Origin: Jiangella mangrovi
GTDB lineage: Bacteria > Actinomycetota > Actinomycetes > Jiangellales > Jiangellaceae
Direction: 5' to 3'
Length of the DNA: 64,000 bases
Assembly (NCBI RefSeq): GCF_014204975.1
Contig: NZ_JACHMM010000001.1
Span: forward strand, 5,368,037-5,432,036
The notes beneath the pieces were generated by a model that saw only the letters and a program-made list of their open reading frames with translations, was not told the DNA's origin and ran no database searches. Positions 42,231 through 50,546 of the stretch are shown piece after piece. The translations under genes were made by a program, and so were the position numbers. Numbering within the stretch: position 1 is the first letter of the stretch; every line of letters starts with the position of its first letter.

Positions 42231-42922
42231 CAACCATCGTGATCGTCGGCGGCACGTCCGGCATCGGGCTGGAGCTGGCCCGGCGGCGGGTGGCGGCCGG
42301 CGACGACGTCGTCATCACCGGGCGCGACGGCGACCGCTGCGACTCCGTGGCCGCCGACATCGGGGCGCGCTGTCGCGGCCTCGCCGTCGAGCTGTCCGAC
42401 CCCGCCGCCATCGCCGTCGCGCTCGACGGCGTCGAGAAGGTCGACCACCTCGTCGTCGCCGCCATCGACCGCGACCAGAACACCGCCGCCGACTACGACG
42501 TCGGCCGCGCGGTCCGGCTGGTGACGCTGAAGCTGGTCGGCTACACCGAGGTGGTGCACGCGCTGCTGCCGCGCATGGCGTCCGACGGCGCCGTCGTCCT
42601 GTTCGGCGGGCTCGCCAAGGACCGGCCCTACCCGGGGTCGACCACCGTCTCGACCATCAACGGCGGCGTCATGGGCCTGGTGCACACGCTGGCCGTCGAG
42701 CTCGCGCCGCTGCGGGTCAACGCCGTCCACCCGGGCATCGTCGGCGACAGCCCGTTCTGGCAGGCCAAGCCGCCGGGCGTGCTCGACGGCTACATCTCGC
42801 GCACGCCCATCGGGCGCCTGGCCACCATGGCCGACGTCGCCGACGCGGTCGACTTCCTGCTCCGCAACCGGGCGATGAACGGCGTCAACCTCAACGTCGA
42901 CGGGGGCTGGCTGCTGACGTGA
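42227..42922 (+). CDS. SDR-fold protein without the catalytic Tyr-x3-Lys
   Basis: A 231-residue short-chain dehydrogenase/reductase-fold protein. The cofactor motif IVGGTSGIGLELARR is intact at the N-terminus, and the fold ends normally with GVNLNVDGGWLLT. Where classical SDRs have YxxxK (for example YSASK), this one reads TTVSTINGGVMG, so both catalytic Tyr and Lys are lost. It may bind NAD(P) and act as a sensor, or use another mechanism as some divergent SDRs do. GTG overlaps the bicupin stop (GTGA), and the next gene again begins in its stop. Confidence 0.85.
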   Translation: MTTIVIVGGTSGIGLELARRRVAAGDDVVITGRDGDRCDSVAADIGARCRGLAVELSDPAAIAVALDGVEKVDHLVVAAIDRDQNTAADYDVGRAVRLVTLKLVGYTEVVHALLPRMASDGAVVLFGGLAKDRPYPGSTTVSTINGGVMGLVHTLAVELAPLRVNAVHPGIVGDSPFWQAKPPGVLDGYISRTPIGRLATMADVADAVDFLLRNRAMNGVNLNVDGGWLLT

Positions 42923-43818
42923 GCGACTCCCTCGAGGTGACCGGCCCGGTCGGTGTCGTCGGCGCCGGGCGCATGGGCGCGGCCATGGCCGGGCGGCTGC
43001 GGTCGGCCGGCGTCGACGTGGTGCTGTGGAACCGGTCCGTCGACCGCGCGCAGGCGGTGGCCGCCGCCACCGGGGCTCGGGTCGCCGGTACCGCGCGCGA
43101 GGCGGCCGAGGCCGGCCCCGTCGTGCTGGTCTCGCTGGCCGACGACGCCGCCTGCCGCGCCGCCTATGCGGGGCCTGACGGCGTTGCCGCGGGTGCCGGA
43201 CCCGACACCGTCGTCGCCGACACCAGCACCGTCGCGCCGCAGACCTCGATCGACCTCGCCGCGCTGGTCCGCGAGGGCGAGGGCGGCGCCATGCTCGACA
43301 CCCCGGTCTCCGGCAGCGTGCCTGTGGTCGAGCGCGGCGAGCTGACCATCATGGCCGGGGGCGACGCCGCCGACCTCGACCGCGCCCGGCCGGTGCTCGA
43401 ACTGCTGGCCAAGCAGATCTTCCACGTCGGCGACCACGGCGCCGGCGCGACCATGAAGCTGGCCGTCAACGCGCTCGTGCACGCGCTCAACCAGGCCGTC
43501 GCCGAGGCGCTGGTGCTGGCCGAGCGCTCCGGCGTCGACCGCGCGGCCGCCTACGAGGTCTTCGCCGGCAGCGTCGCCGGCGGCCCGTTCGTGCAGTACA
43601 AGCGGGCGGCCTTCGAGCGGCCCGAGGAGACGCCGGTCGCGTTCCGGCTCGGCCTCGTCGCCAAGGACCTCGACCTCATCCTCGACCTCGCCGCGCGGGC
43701 CGGCGCCCCGATGCCGCAGGCCGTCACCAACCGCAGAGCCGTCGCGGACGCCGTCGCCGCCGGGCTGGGCGACGAGGACATGAGCGCGGTCGCACGGTAC
43801 CTGCGTGGCCACAGCTGA
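42919..43818 (+). CDS. 3-hydroxyisobutyrate-dehydrogenase-like NAD(P) oxidoreductase
   Basis: A 299-residue beta-hydroxyacid dehydrogenase. The N-terminal Rossmann motif is VGVVGAGRMGAAMAGRL, the substrate loop is DTPVSGSVPVVERGELTIMAGG and the catalytic Lys is in GAGATMKLAVNAL. The family oxidises 3-hydroxyisobutyrate, tartronate semialdehyde and similar acids. It is the last gene of the rightward operon. The final 98 bp (residues about 268-299, TNRRAVADAVAAGLGDEDMS) occur again at 44564-44661 beyond the toxin-antitoxin pair, so the present 3' end may have been replaced when that module arrived. Confidence 0.92.
   Translation: MSDSLEVTGPVGVVGAGRMGAAMAGRLRSAGVDVVLWNRSVDRAQAVAAATGARVAGTAREAAEAGPVVLVSLADDAACRAAYAGPDGVAAGAGPDTVVADTSTVAPQTSIDLAALVREGEGGAMLDTPVSGSVPVVERGELTIMAGGDAADLDRARPVLELLAKQIFHVGDHGAGATMKLAVNALVHALNQAVAEALVLAERSGVDRAAAYEVFAGSVAGGPFVQYKRAAFERPEETPVAFRLGLVAKDLDLILDLAARAGAPMPQAVTNRRAVADAVAAGLGDEDMSAVARYLRGHS
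43721..43818. repeat. 98-bp direct repeat, copy A (3' end of the dehydrogenase gene)
   Basis: This is the functional end of the dehydrogenase gene, and it matches 44564-44661 at 93 of 98 positions. Differences are mostly at or near the last codons (YLRGHS here, FLRGGT in copy B). The exact offset is 843 bp and the toxin-antitoxin module lies between the copies. Confidence 0.9.
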
Positions 43819-43830
43819 CCAGGCGGACCG

Positions 43831-44259
43831 TCAGGGGCCACCGGTGTCGAACGTTGCCACCCCGAGCTTTCCCCAAGCACCGATCAGCTTCTGGTCACCG
43901 GCGGCGGCTACGAGGTCATCCTCATTGAGCTGCTCCGCTGAGGCGCAATGCACCGAGTCGTACCCGCGCAACTCCAGTCGGCGAGCCAGCACCGCGGCTC
44001 GCTCCACGACGATCTGGTCGACCTCCACGACGTCGATATCGAGCCATAGCTCGTCCAACAGCCGCATGCACGCGTCGAGCGCGCTCTCCGTCAGCCGACC
44101 CATCCGGCATGCCTGAGCCAACGCCGCAGCCGTCTCGACGTAGAGCAGCCGACTCGACACCACGGCATCAGCATCGTCCCAGAACCGCTGACACGACTCA
44201 CTCGTGGGCTCACGGACCAGCAACGGCACGAACGCAGACGTATCCAGGTAACCGATCAC
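43831..44259 (-). CDS. vapC: PIN-domain toxin (VapC-type)
   Basis: A 142-residue PIN-domain ribonuclease, the toxin of a type II pair. The acidic set is visible: Asp in MIGYLDTSAFVPLL, Glu in LLYVETAAALAQA, Asp in RGYDSVHCASAEQL and the final Asp in VATFDTGG. It would cut a tRNA or another RNA when freed from its antitoxin. The GTG at 44259 overlaps the antitoxin stop (GTGA), the usual antitoxin-first order. The gene lies between the two copies of the dehydrogenase 3' end and ends 12 bp after the dehydrogenase stop. Confidence 0.93.
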   Translation of the reverse strand: MIGYLDTSAFVPLLVREPTSESCQRFWDDADAVVSSRLLYVETAAALAQACRMGRLTESALDACMRLLDELWLDIDVVEVDQIVVERAAVLARRLELRGYDSVHCASAEQLNEDDLVAAAGDQKLIGAWGKLGVATFDTGGP

Positions 44260-44510
44260 CGACGTTGATCACCGAGCAGGTCGCTCACCGTGCCCGTCGC
44301 CGCCACTGGTTCGGGCGCCGGCCGCTTACGCCTGCGCGCCGGTTGCACCCGGCCCTCGGCGCGCAGTTGCTCCAGTCTCGTCAACCGGTCCACGGGAACG
44401 ATCCGCGCGATCGGACGACCATGATCCGTGACGGTCACCACCCGGCCCGAACGGACCTCAGCAAGATGGCGGCTCAGGCCGTCACGCAACTCGCGCACCC
44501 CGACGTCCAC
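44256..44510 (-). CDS. Phd/YefM-type antitoxin
   Basis: An 84-residue antitoxin. Residues 1-50 are a Phd/YefM N-terminal domain (VGVRELRDGLSRHLAEVRSG, VVTVTDHGRPIARIVPVD) that binds the operator. The Arg/Pro-rich C-terminal tail would wrap the toxin. The second GTG of a GTG-GTG pair at 44510 is chosen because AAGGAGG lies 7-8 bp before it; an in-frame ATG at 44534 would put that ribosome-binding site inside the gene. The promoter must lie within 44511-44563, an AT-richer spacer with CCATTATAGCCACAATGG, itself a small inverted repeat. Confidence 0.9.
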   Translation of the reverse strand: MDVGVRELRDGLSRHLAEVRSGRVVTVTDHGRPIARIVPVDRLTRLEQLRAEGRVQPARRRKRPAPEPVAATGTVSDLLGDQRR

Positions 44511-44543
44511 CACACGACCTCCTTGCGTCCACATTCACCTAGT

Positions 44544-44561
44544 CCATTATAGCCACAATGG
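44544..44561. promoter_or_regulatory. Candidate operator/promoter of the toxin-antitoxin pair
   Basis: CCATTATAGCCACAATGG is an inverted repeat (CCATT...AATGG) in the only AT-rich stretch of the module, about 35 bp upstream of the antitoxin start. Read leftwards, TATAAT occurs inside it (complement of ATTATA), a perfect -10 hexamer. This fits autoregulation by the antitoxin. Confidence 0.6.
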
Positions 44562-44563
44562 GC

Positions 44564-44661
44564 CCGTCACCAACCGCAGAGCTGTCGCGGACGCCGTCGC
44601 CGCCGGGCTGGGCGACGAGGACATGAGCGCGGTCGCACGGTTCCTGCGTGGCGGCACCTGA
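44564..44661. repeat. 98-bp direct repeat, copy B (orphan dehydrogenase 3' end)
   Basis: A second end of the 3-hydroxyisobutyrate-dehydrogenase-like gene, still open in frame and with its own stop, but with no gene body upstream. It converts to TNRRAVADAVAAGLGDEDMS and ends FLRGGT. It adjoins the next convergent gene directly (stop to stop), as the original 3' end would have done, so copy B may be the ancestral end. Confidence 0.9.
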
Positions 44662-46638
44662 TCATGGCGCCGACTCGGCCCCTTCGCCGCCGAGGTCGAC
44701 CCGCTGGAAGCCGCCCAGGTAGGCGAGCACCCGCGAGGTGACGAAACCGCCGTTGTAGAACCCGAGCGCGTCGAACTGCTCGGCCGGCGTGCCGGAGCGG
44801 AGCAGGCTGGCGGCCTCGTAGTTGCCGATCGAGATGACCGGCTCGGTCTCGTGCTCGCGCAGCAGCTCCACCTCGGTGGCCAGGTGCTGGCGGCCGAGGT
44901 CGGTGGCGCGGGCGATGACGGCGTCCCAGGTGAAGTCGACGACGTTGAAGGCCTCGTCGAGGACGGCGTTGTTGTAGTACTTGTCGACCAGCAGCTGGTT
45001 ACGGACGAAGTTGTTCAGGCCGTAGCCAAGCGTGGCGTAGTCGGCGTTCGGCTCACCCTCGCCGATGTAGTCGGCGATCGCCGGCTGGATGTTCGCCTGG
45101 GTGACCGCCGCCGCGACGTTCAGGTCGACGTTGGCCAGCGCGTTCAGCAGCGCATCGTTGGACATGCCCTGCGCCTCGGCCTGCGGCGTCACGAACGCCT
45201 CGGTGAACGCGGCGAAGTTGGCGTCGGCGCCGCGGCGGAAGAAGTCGCCCACCTGCGCCAGCTCGACGTCGCCGTCGATCGGGCCGCCCGGGTTGTCGCG
45301 GCCCAGCTCGAACAGCGCCTGTGTGCTGGTCACCTGCGCCTCGGCCAGCTCGGCGTAGAGCATCGGCATGACGAGGTCGGTGAACATCAGCTCGAGGTCG
45401 GTGTAGCCGCCGGCCTCGTACGTCTCCTGGATCACCGTCAGCCGCTGCTGGGCGAAGATCAGCAGCGAGTACGCGTCGAACGTCAGGGCGTAGGCGTTGA
45501 CCAGGCCCTCGACGTCGGCCAGCGTCTGGGGCGTGTAGGTCGACAGCTGGTCCAGCAGCGCGAACACCTTCGTCTCGGCCGGCGCGATGTCCAGCGCCTG
45601 CGTCACGATGGTCTCGATGCCGGGCAGCCCCTGCGTCAGCAGCGGCGTCATCAGGTTGCCGCCGGCGTAGAGCATCTCCATCAGCGCGGCGGCCTGCGTG
45701 GCCGAGTTGAACGCGCCCGCCTGCAGGCCCTGCTGCTGCAGGTCGCGCGCCCGGGCGGCGGCCGTCGCGGCGACGTCGGTGAAGCTGGTGAGGACCGAGG
45801 TCATCTCCGGGGCCAGCCCGTTGAACTGGCTCAGCGCGCTGTCGTACCGGCCGAGCGTCGCGTTCACCTGCGCGGCGACCTTGTCGTAGGACGCGTTGTC
45901 CAGGCGCGGGTCGGTGTCGAGGCTCGGCGCGTCCAGCCGCTGGCCGGTGAGGTGCTGGTAGGCCTCGTAGATGTCGCCGACCTCGATGACCTCGACGCCC
46001 AGCCGCTCGCCCTCGCGGACCACGTCGACGGTGGTGCCCTCGTGGTCCGGGGCGTTGCGCTGCCCGAGCGGGATGAGGATGGTGTCGAACCCGGCGTCCG
46101 AGGCGCCGGTGAGCTTCTCCGGGATGCCGCCGACGGGGCCGATGGTGCCGGTCGCGTTGATCGTGCCGGTCATGGTGACGCCGTCGAGGAACTCGTCGCC
46201 GCGGGCCAGCGCGATCAGCCCGGCCGTCGTCAGCGCCCCGGCGCTCGGGCCGTCGACCCGGCCGCTGGTCTCGAACCGGAACTCGCCCTCGAGCGGCTGG
46301 CCGAGCAGCAGCGTCGAGATGATCGAGGCGTTCCAGGCGCCGGCCTGCGAGGCCGCGCCGATGCCGTCGACCTCGTTGGCCGAGAACTCGACCCGGAAGT
46401 CGCCGTCGGCCTCGGTGTGGCTCAGCGTGGTCTCGCCGGTGGTGCCCTCGCCGGTGCCCTCGTTGAAGGCCAGCCAGGTGATGGTCAGGCTCTCCGGCTT
46501 CGCCGGCTCGGCGGGGGCGCTGTCCGACGGGGTCGGCCCGCCGGACTCGCCACCCACCGGATCGTTCGGATCGGACGAACTACACGAAGCGACGACTGCC
46601 AGGCACAATGCGGCAGCGACGATGGAACGAACCCTCAC
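44662..46638 (-). CDS. Lipoprotein with Lon-type (S16) protease domain
   Basis: A 658-residue secreted lipoprotein. Signal and lipobox VASC put Cys at position 19, followed by a Ser/Pro/Glu-rich linker. Residues about 50-225 are a Lon/S16 serine protease fold: Ser 132 in RVDGPSAGALTTAGLIAL and Lys 175 in GPVGGIPEKLTGASDAGFD. The Ser-Lys spacing is 43 residues, the same as in Lon (S679/K722 in E. coli). There is no AAA+ ATPase domain. The other 430 residues are an all-helical region of no recognised family. An ATP-independent Lon-like protease on the outer face of the membrane is unusual; its target is unknown. GTG at 46638 is used. Confidence 0.85.
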   Translation of the reverse strand: MRVRSIVAAALCLAVVASCSSSDPNDPVGGESGGPTPSDSAPAEPAKPESLTITWLAFNEGTGEGTTGETTLSHTEADGDFRVEFSANEVDGIGAASQAGAWNASIISTLLLGQPLEGEFRFETSGRVDGPSAGALTTAGLIALARGDEFLDGVTMTGTINATGTIGPVGGIPEKLTGASDAGFDTILIPLGQRNAPDHEGTTVDVVREGERLGVEVIEVGDIYEAYQHLTGQRLDAPSLDTDPRLDNASYDKVAAQVNATLGRYDSALSQFNGLAPEMTSVLTSFTDVAATAAARARDLQQQGLQAGAFNSATQAAALMEMLYAGGNLMTPLLTQGLPGIETIVTQALDIAPAETKVFALLDQLSTYTPQTLADVEGLVNAYALTFDAYSLLIFAQQRLTVIQETYEAGGYTDLELMFTDLVMPMLYAELAEAQVTSTQALFELGRDNPGGPIDGDVELAQVGDFFRRGADANFAAFTEAFVTPQAEAQGMSNDALLNALANVDLNVAAAVTQANIQPAIADYIGEGEPNADYATLGYGLNNFVRNQLLVDKYYNNAVLDEAFNVVDFTWDAVIARATDLGRQHLATEVELLREHETEPVISIGNYEAASLLRSGTPAEQFDALGFYNGGFVTSRVLAYLGGFQRVDLGGEGAESAP

Positions 46639-46757
46639 CCCGAGACCCCCCGAATTCGATATCTCCGGGGAGAAAGTAGGACAGAGCAACCAGTTCCGGG
46701 TGGGTCGCTACGGGCCTTTCACGCATCGTTCACCGAGGCGTGGCCGACACTGTGACG

Positions 46758-48449
46758 TCAGTCGCAGACCGCCCCGTTGGCGGCCGAGCCGACCAGCTTC
46801 GCGTACTTCGCCAGCACGCCGCGCTGGTGCTTGGGCGCCGGCGGCGTCCACCCGGCCCGACGGCGGGCGAGCTCGTCGTCGTCGATAAGCAGCTCGAGCG
46901 TGCGGGCCGCGAGGTCGAGGCGGATGCGGTCGCCGTTCTCGATGAACGCGATGGGCCCGCCGTCGACGGCCTCGGGCGCCACGTGGCCGATGCACGGCCC
47001 CGTCGTGCCGCCGGAGAACCGGCCGTCGGTGACCAGCAGCACGTCCTTGCCCAGGCCCGCACCCTTGATGGCGCCGGTGACGGCGAGCATCTCGCGCATG
47101 CCCGGGCCGCCCTTGGGGCCCTCGTAGCGGATGACGATGACGTCACCCTTCTCGAGGGTGTTGTTCTCGACGGCGTCCATGGCGCCGCGCTCGCCGTCGA
47201 ACACCTTGGCGGTGCCCTCGAAGACGGCGGTGTCGAAGCCCGCGGACTTGACGACGGCGCCCTCGGGGGCCAGCGACCCGCGCAGGATCGTCAGGCCGCC
47301 GGTCTGGTGGATCGGGTTGGTCATCGCGTGGATGATCTTGCCGTCGACGTCGGGCGGCGCGATGTCGGCGAGGTTCTCGGCCAGCGTCCTGCCGGTGACG
47401 GTGAGCGCGTCGCCGTGCATGAGGCCGGCGTCGAGCAGCGCCTTCATGATGACCGGCACGCCGCCGACGCGGTCGACGTCGGTCATGACGTACTGGCCGA
47501 ACGGCTTGACGTCGGCGAGGTGCGGGACCTTGTCGCCGATGCGGTTGAAGTCGTCGAGCTCGAGCTTCACGCCCGCCTCGTGGGCGATGGCCATGAGGTG
47601 CAGGACGGCGTTGGTGGAGCCGCCGACCGCCATGACGACGGCGATGGCGTTCTCGAACGCCTCCTTCGTCATGATGTCGCGGGTGGTGATGCCCAGGCGG
47701 AGCAGGTTGACGACGGCCTCGCCGGACTTGCGGGCGTAGCCGTCGCGGCGGCGGTCGACGGCGGGCGGCGCGGCGCTGCCGGGCAGCGACATGCCGAGCG
47801 CCTCGGCCGCGCTGGCCATGGTGTTGGCGGTGTACATGCCGCCGCAGGCGCCCTCGCCGGGACAGATGGCCCGCTCGATCTCGTCGACCTCTTCGCGGGT
47901 GATGAGCCCGCGGGCGCAGGCGCCGACCGCCTCGAACGCGTCGATGATCGTCACGTCGCGGTCGCCGACCCGGCCGGGCAGGATCGACCCGGCGTACAGG
48001 AAGGTCGCGGCGACGTCGAGGCGCGCGGCCGCCATGAGCATGGCCGGGGCCGACTTGTCGCAGCCGGCCAGCAGGACGGCGCCGTCGAGCCGCTCGGCGC
48101 CGAAGACCGTCTCGACGGAGTCGGCGATGACCTCGCGCGACACCAGCGAGTAGTGCATGCCCTCATGGCCCATGGAGATGCCGTCGGACACCGAGATGGT
48201 GCCGAACTCCATGGGGAAGCCGCCGCCGGCGTGTACCCCTTCCTTCGACGCCTTCGCGAGGCGGTCGAGGGACAGGTTGCACGGGGTGATCTCGTTCCAG
48301 GACGAGGCGACCCCGATCTGCGGCTTCTCCCAGTCGTCGTCGGTCATGCCGACGGCGCGGAGCATCCCGCGGGCCGCCGTGCGTTCGAGACCGTCGGTGA
48401 CCGCCCGGGAGTGTGGCTTCAGGTCCGGCTTCGAGGGTGTCACGGTCAT
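46758..48449 (-). CDS. ilvD: Dihydroxy-acid dehydratase
   Basis: A 563-residue Fe-S dehydratase, the third common enzyme of valine, isoleucine and leucine synthesis. Cluster and active-site signatures are [36 protein letters not shown] and the C-terminal [20 protein letters not shown]. Length fits the bacterial ILVD/EDD family, and the N-terminus has [10 protein letters not shown]. It is 26 kb away from ilvBNC and faces a divergent AraC gene 73 bp away. No leader peptide was found in front of it, so it is probably not under the same attenuation. Confidence 0.96.
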   Translation of the reverse strand: MTVTPSKPDLKPHSRAVTDGLERTAARGMLRAVGMTDDDWEKPQIGVASSWNEITPCNLSLDRLAKASKEGVHAGGGFPMEFGTISVSDGISMGHEGMHYSLVSREVIADSVETVFGAERLDGAVLLAGCDKSAPAMLMAAARLDVAATFLYAGSILPGRVGDRDVTIIDAFEAVGACARGLITREEVDEIERAICPGEGACGGMYTANTMASAAEALGMSLPGSAAPPAVDRRRDGYARKSGEAVVNLLRLGITTRDIMTKEAFENAIAVVMAVGGSTNAVLHLMAIAHEAGVKLELDDFNRIGDKVPHLADVKPFGQYVMTDVDRVGGVPVIMKALLDAGLMHGDALTVTGRTLAENLADIAPPDVDGKIIHAMTNPIHQTGGLTILRGSLAPEGAVVKSAGFDTAVFEGTAKVFDGERGAMDAVENNTLEKGDVIVIRYEGPKGGPGMREMLAVTGAIKGAGLGKDVLLVTDGRFSGGTTGPCIGHVAPEAVDGGPIAFIENGDRIRLDLAARTLELLIDDDELARRRAGWTPPAPKHQRGVLAKYAKLVGSAANGAVCD

Positions 48450-48522
48450 GCGGACACGCTAGTCCCGTCCTCCGGCAGGAAACGCACGAGGTCCGAAATC
48501 CGGACACGGCGATACTGGTCCC

Positions 48523-49389
48523 ATGCGACGCCGTTCGGAGCTGCACCGGCCGGGGCTGCGGTCGGTGTACTGCCGGCATCCGCCGGCCGGCGGCGTCACT
48601 GTCAGCGGCAGACAGCAGATCGGGGTCTCGTTCGCGGAGCACCGCGACGTGGTCACCGAGTCCGGCGGGCGCCGCGACCGGTTCGACATCCGGCCCGGCG
48701 ACGTGTTCGCGAACGGGCACGCGCCGGTCTACTGGAGCGAGGTCGTGCGCCCCGACGAGCTGGTCGAGATGTATCCCGGCGACGACCTGCTGCGAGCCGC
48801 GGCCGGGTCGTCGCGGACGCCGGAGATCGAGCCGTTGCGGGGCGCGCGCGACGCCGTCGTGCTGGGGACGGCGTCGATCCTCAAAAAGGCCCACGTCGGC
48901 GCCGCTTACGTCGACACCGTCCGGGCCAGCGCCCTCGCCCATCGGCTGGCCGAGCACGTCGTCGGGTACTACGCCGGTCTGGGGTCACCGGGTCGCCGGG
49001 CGCCGGCCGGACGGCTGGACCGGGTGCTGCTGGACCGGGTCGCCGCCGTGGTCGAGGAGCGGCTGGGCGACCCGCTCACCGTCGACGACCTCGCCGCGGC
49101 CGCCACGCTCAGCCCGTTCCACTTCGCCCGCGTGTTCAAGGCGACCACGGGCCTCGCACCGCACGAGTACGTGACGGCGCGGCGCATGAACCGTGCCGCG
49201 GCGCTGCTGGTGAAGGGCCGCATGAGCGTCCCGGAGGTCGCGTACGCCGTCGGGCTGTCCAACCTCAGCCACTTCCGGCGGCAGTTCCGCCGCCACACCG
49301 GGCTGCTGCCGTCGGACCTGCGCCCCGCGAGCACCGCAGGATCCGACCCTCCCGGCGACGGCGTCGGCGCGGCAGGATCGGCGGCATGA
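48523..49389 (+). CDS. AraC-family transcriptional regulator
   Basis: A 288-residue regulator. The C-terminal AraC/XylS DNA-binding part is about residues 175-270, with DDLAAAATLSPFHFARVFKATTGLAPHEYV as first helix-turn-helix and VPEVAYAVGLSNLSHFRRQFRRHTG as second. The N-terminal 150 residues (GVTVSGRQQIGVSFAEHRDV) look like a cupin-type sensor. Its stop overlaps the NTF2 gene start (ATGA), so the three genes AraC-NTF2-SDR form one coupled unit which it probably regulates. Confidence 0.9.
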   Translation: MRRRSELHRPGLRSVYCRHPPAGGVTVSGRQQIGVSFAEHRDVVTESGGRRDRFDIRPGDVFANGHAPVYWSEVVRPDELVEMYPGDDLLRAAAGSSRTPEIEPLRGARDAVVLGTASILKKAHVGAAYVDTVRASALAHRLAEHVVGYYAGLGSPGRRAPAGRLDRVLLDRVAAVVEERLGDPLTVDDLAAAATLSPFHFARVFKATTGLAPHEYVTARRMNRAAALLVKGRMSVPEVAYAVGLSNLSHFRRQFRRHTGLLPSDLRPASTAGSDPPGDGVGAAGSAA

Positions 49390-49835
49390 GCGATCCGGTC
49401 ACCGCACTGCTGCACGCCGTCGACACGCTGGACTGGGACGGCGTGCTGGCCGTCCTCGCCCCTGAGGTACGGCTGGACTACACGTCGCTGTGGGGAGGCT
49501 CGCCCGAGTACGTCGCGGCGCCGGAGGTGGTCACGCGCTGGCGCGGGCTCCTGCCGGGCTTCGACGCGACGCAGCACCTCACCGGGCCGGTGCTGGAACA
49601 CGACGACGGCGTGGGCGGGCGGTACGCGACGACGGTGCGGGCCTACCACCACCTGGTCGACGGCGACACCCGCGGCACGTGGATGGTCGCCGGCCGGTAC
49701 GACATCCGGGTCGGCGACGGCGGCCGGATCACCGCGATCACCCTGCACGCGGCCTACGAGGACGGGGACCGCGCGCTGACGGCGGTCGCGGCGGCGCGGT
49801 GTGCGGCCGGGTCCGGCGGCCGGGTGGGCGCGTGA
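49386..49835 (+). CDS. NTF2-like (SnoaL-type) small enzyme or binding protein
   Basis: A 149-residue cone-shaped NTF2-fold protein. The opening VTALLHAVDTLDWDGVLAVLAPEVRLDYT and VTRWRGLLPGFDATQHLTG, then GGRYATTVRAYHHLVDGDTRG, are typical of SnoaL-4-type isomerase/hydrolase-like proteins. Catalytic residues vary in the family, so a reaction cannot be named. It is coupled on both sides by overlapping stop-start codons and likely handles the same small molecule as the downstream SDR. Confidence 0.85.
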   Translation: MSDPVTALLHAVDTLDWDGVLAVLAPEVRLDYTSLWGGSPEYVAAPEVVTRWRGLLPGFDATQHLTGPVLEHDDGVGGRYATTVRAYHHLVDGDTRGTWMVAGRYDIRVGDGGRITAITLHAAYEDGDRALTAVAAARCAAGSGGRVGA

Positions 49836-50527
49836 CCGAGCCTGTCGCCGTCGTCACCGGGGGCAACCGCGGGATCGGGCGCGAGGTCGGCCGCCAGCTC
49901 GCGGCCCGCGGGCACACCGTCGTCCTGACGGCCCGCGATCTCGCGGCGGCGTCGTCCGCAGCGGGCGGCATGGCCGGGCCCGGCGCCGTCGTCCCGTTCC
50001 GGCTCGACGTCACCAGCGCCGACGACGCCTCCGCCCTGGCTGATTTCGTGCGCGCCGAGTACGGGCGGCTCGACGTGCTGGTCAACAACGCCGCGATCCA
50101 CTACGACACCTGGCAGCGCGCCGCGAGCGCCGACCTCGACGTCGTCCGCGAGGCCGCCGAGACCAACGTCTACGGGCCGTGGCGGCTGGCCATGACCCTG
50201 CTGCCGCTGCTGCGGGCGAGCGCGCACCCGCGGATCGTCAACGTGTCGAGCGAGGGCGGGTCGCTTGCGAGCATGGGCGGCGGCACGCCCGCGTACAGCC
50301 TGACGAAGGCCGCGCTCAACGCGGTCACCCGCATGCTCGCCGCCGAGCTGCGCCGCGACCGGATCCTGGTCAACTCGATCTGCCCCGGCTGGGTCGCCAC
50401 CGACATGGGCGGCCCGGGCGGCCGGCCGGTCGCCGACGGCGCGGCCGGCATCGTCTGGGCGGCGACCCTCCCCGACGACGGCCCCACCGGCGGATTCTTC
50501 CGCGACGCCCGCCCGGTCCCCTGGTGA
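49832..50527 (+). CDS. Classical SDR-family oxidoreductase
   Basis: A 231-residue NAD(P)-dependent oxidoreductase with all classical motifs: VVTGGNRGIGREVGRQL for the cofactor, VLVNNAAIHYD for the central strand, Ser in IVNVSSEGGS and catalytic AYSLTK (Y-x3-K). C-terminal PGWVATDMGGP is also typical. The substrate is unknown, possibly a carbonyl compound as in carbonyl reductases with the same fold. GTG at 49832 overlaps the NTF2 stop. A strong palindrome 20 bp after the stop may end the operon transcript. Confidence 0.92.
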   Translation: MTEPVAVVTGGNRGIGREVGRQLAARGHTVVLTARDLAAASSAAGGMAGPGAVVPFRLDVTSADDASALADFVRAEYGRLDVLVNNAAIHYDTWQRAASADLDVVREAAETNVYGPWRLAMTLLPLLRASAHPRIVNVSSEGGSLASMGGGTPAYSLTKAALNAVTRMLAAELRRDRILVNSICPGWVATDMGGPGGRPVADGAAGIVWAATLPDDGPTGGFFRDARPVPW

Positions 50528-50546
50528 GCCCGGCCTCCCCCTGGGC

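Noticed and set aside
43721..44661. Phage or integrative element with attL/attR
   Set aside because: The direct repeats look like att duplications, but no integrase, excisionase or other mobile gene lies in the 745 bp between them.
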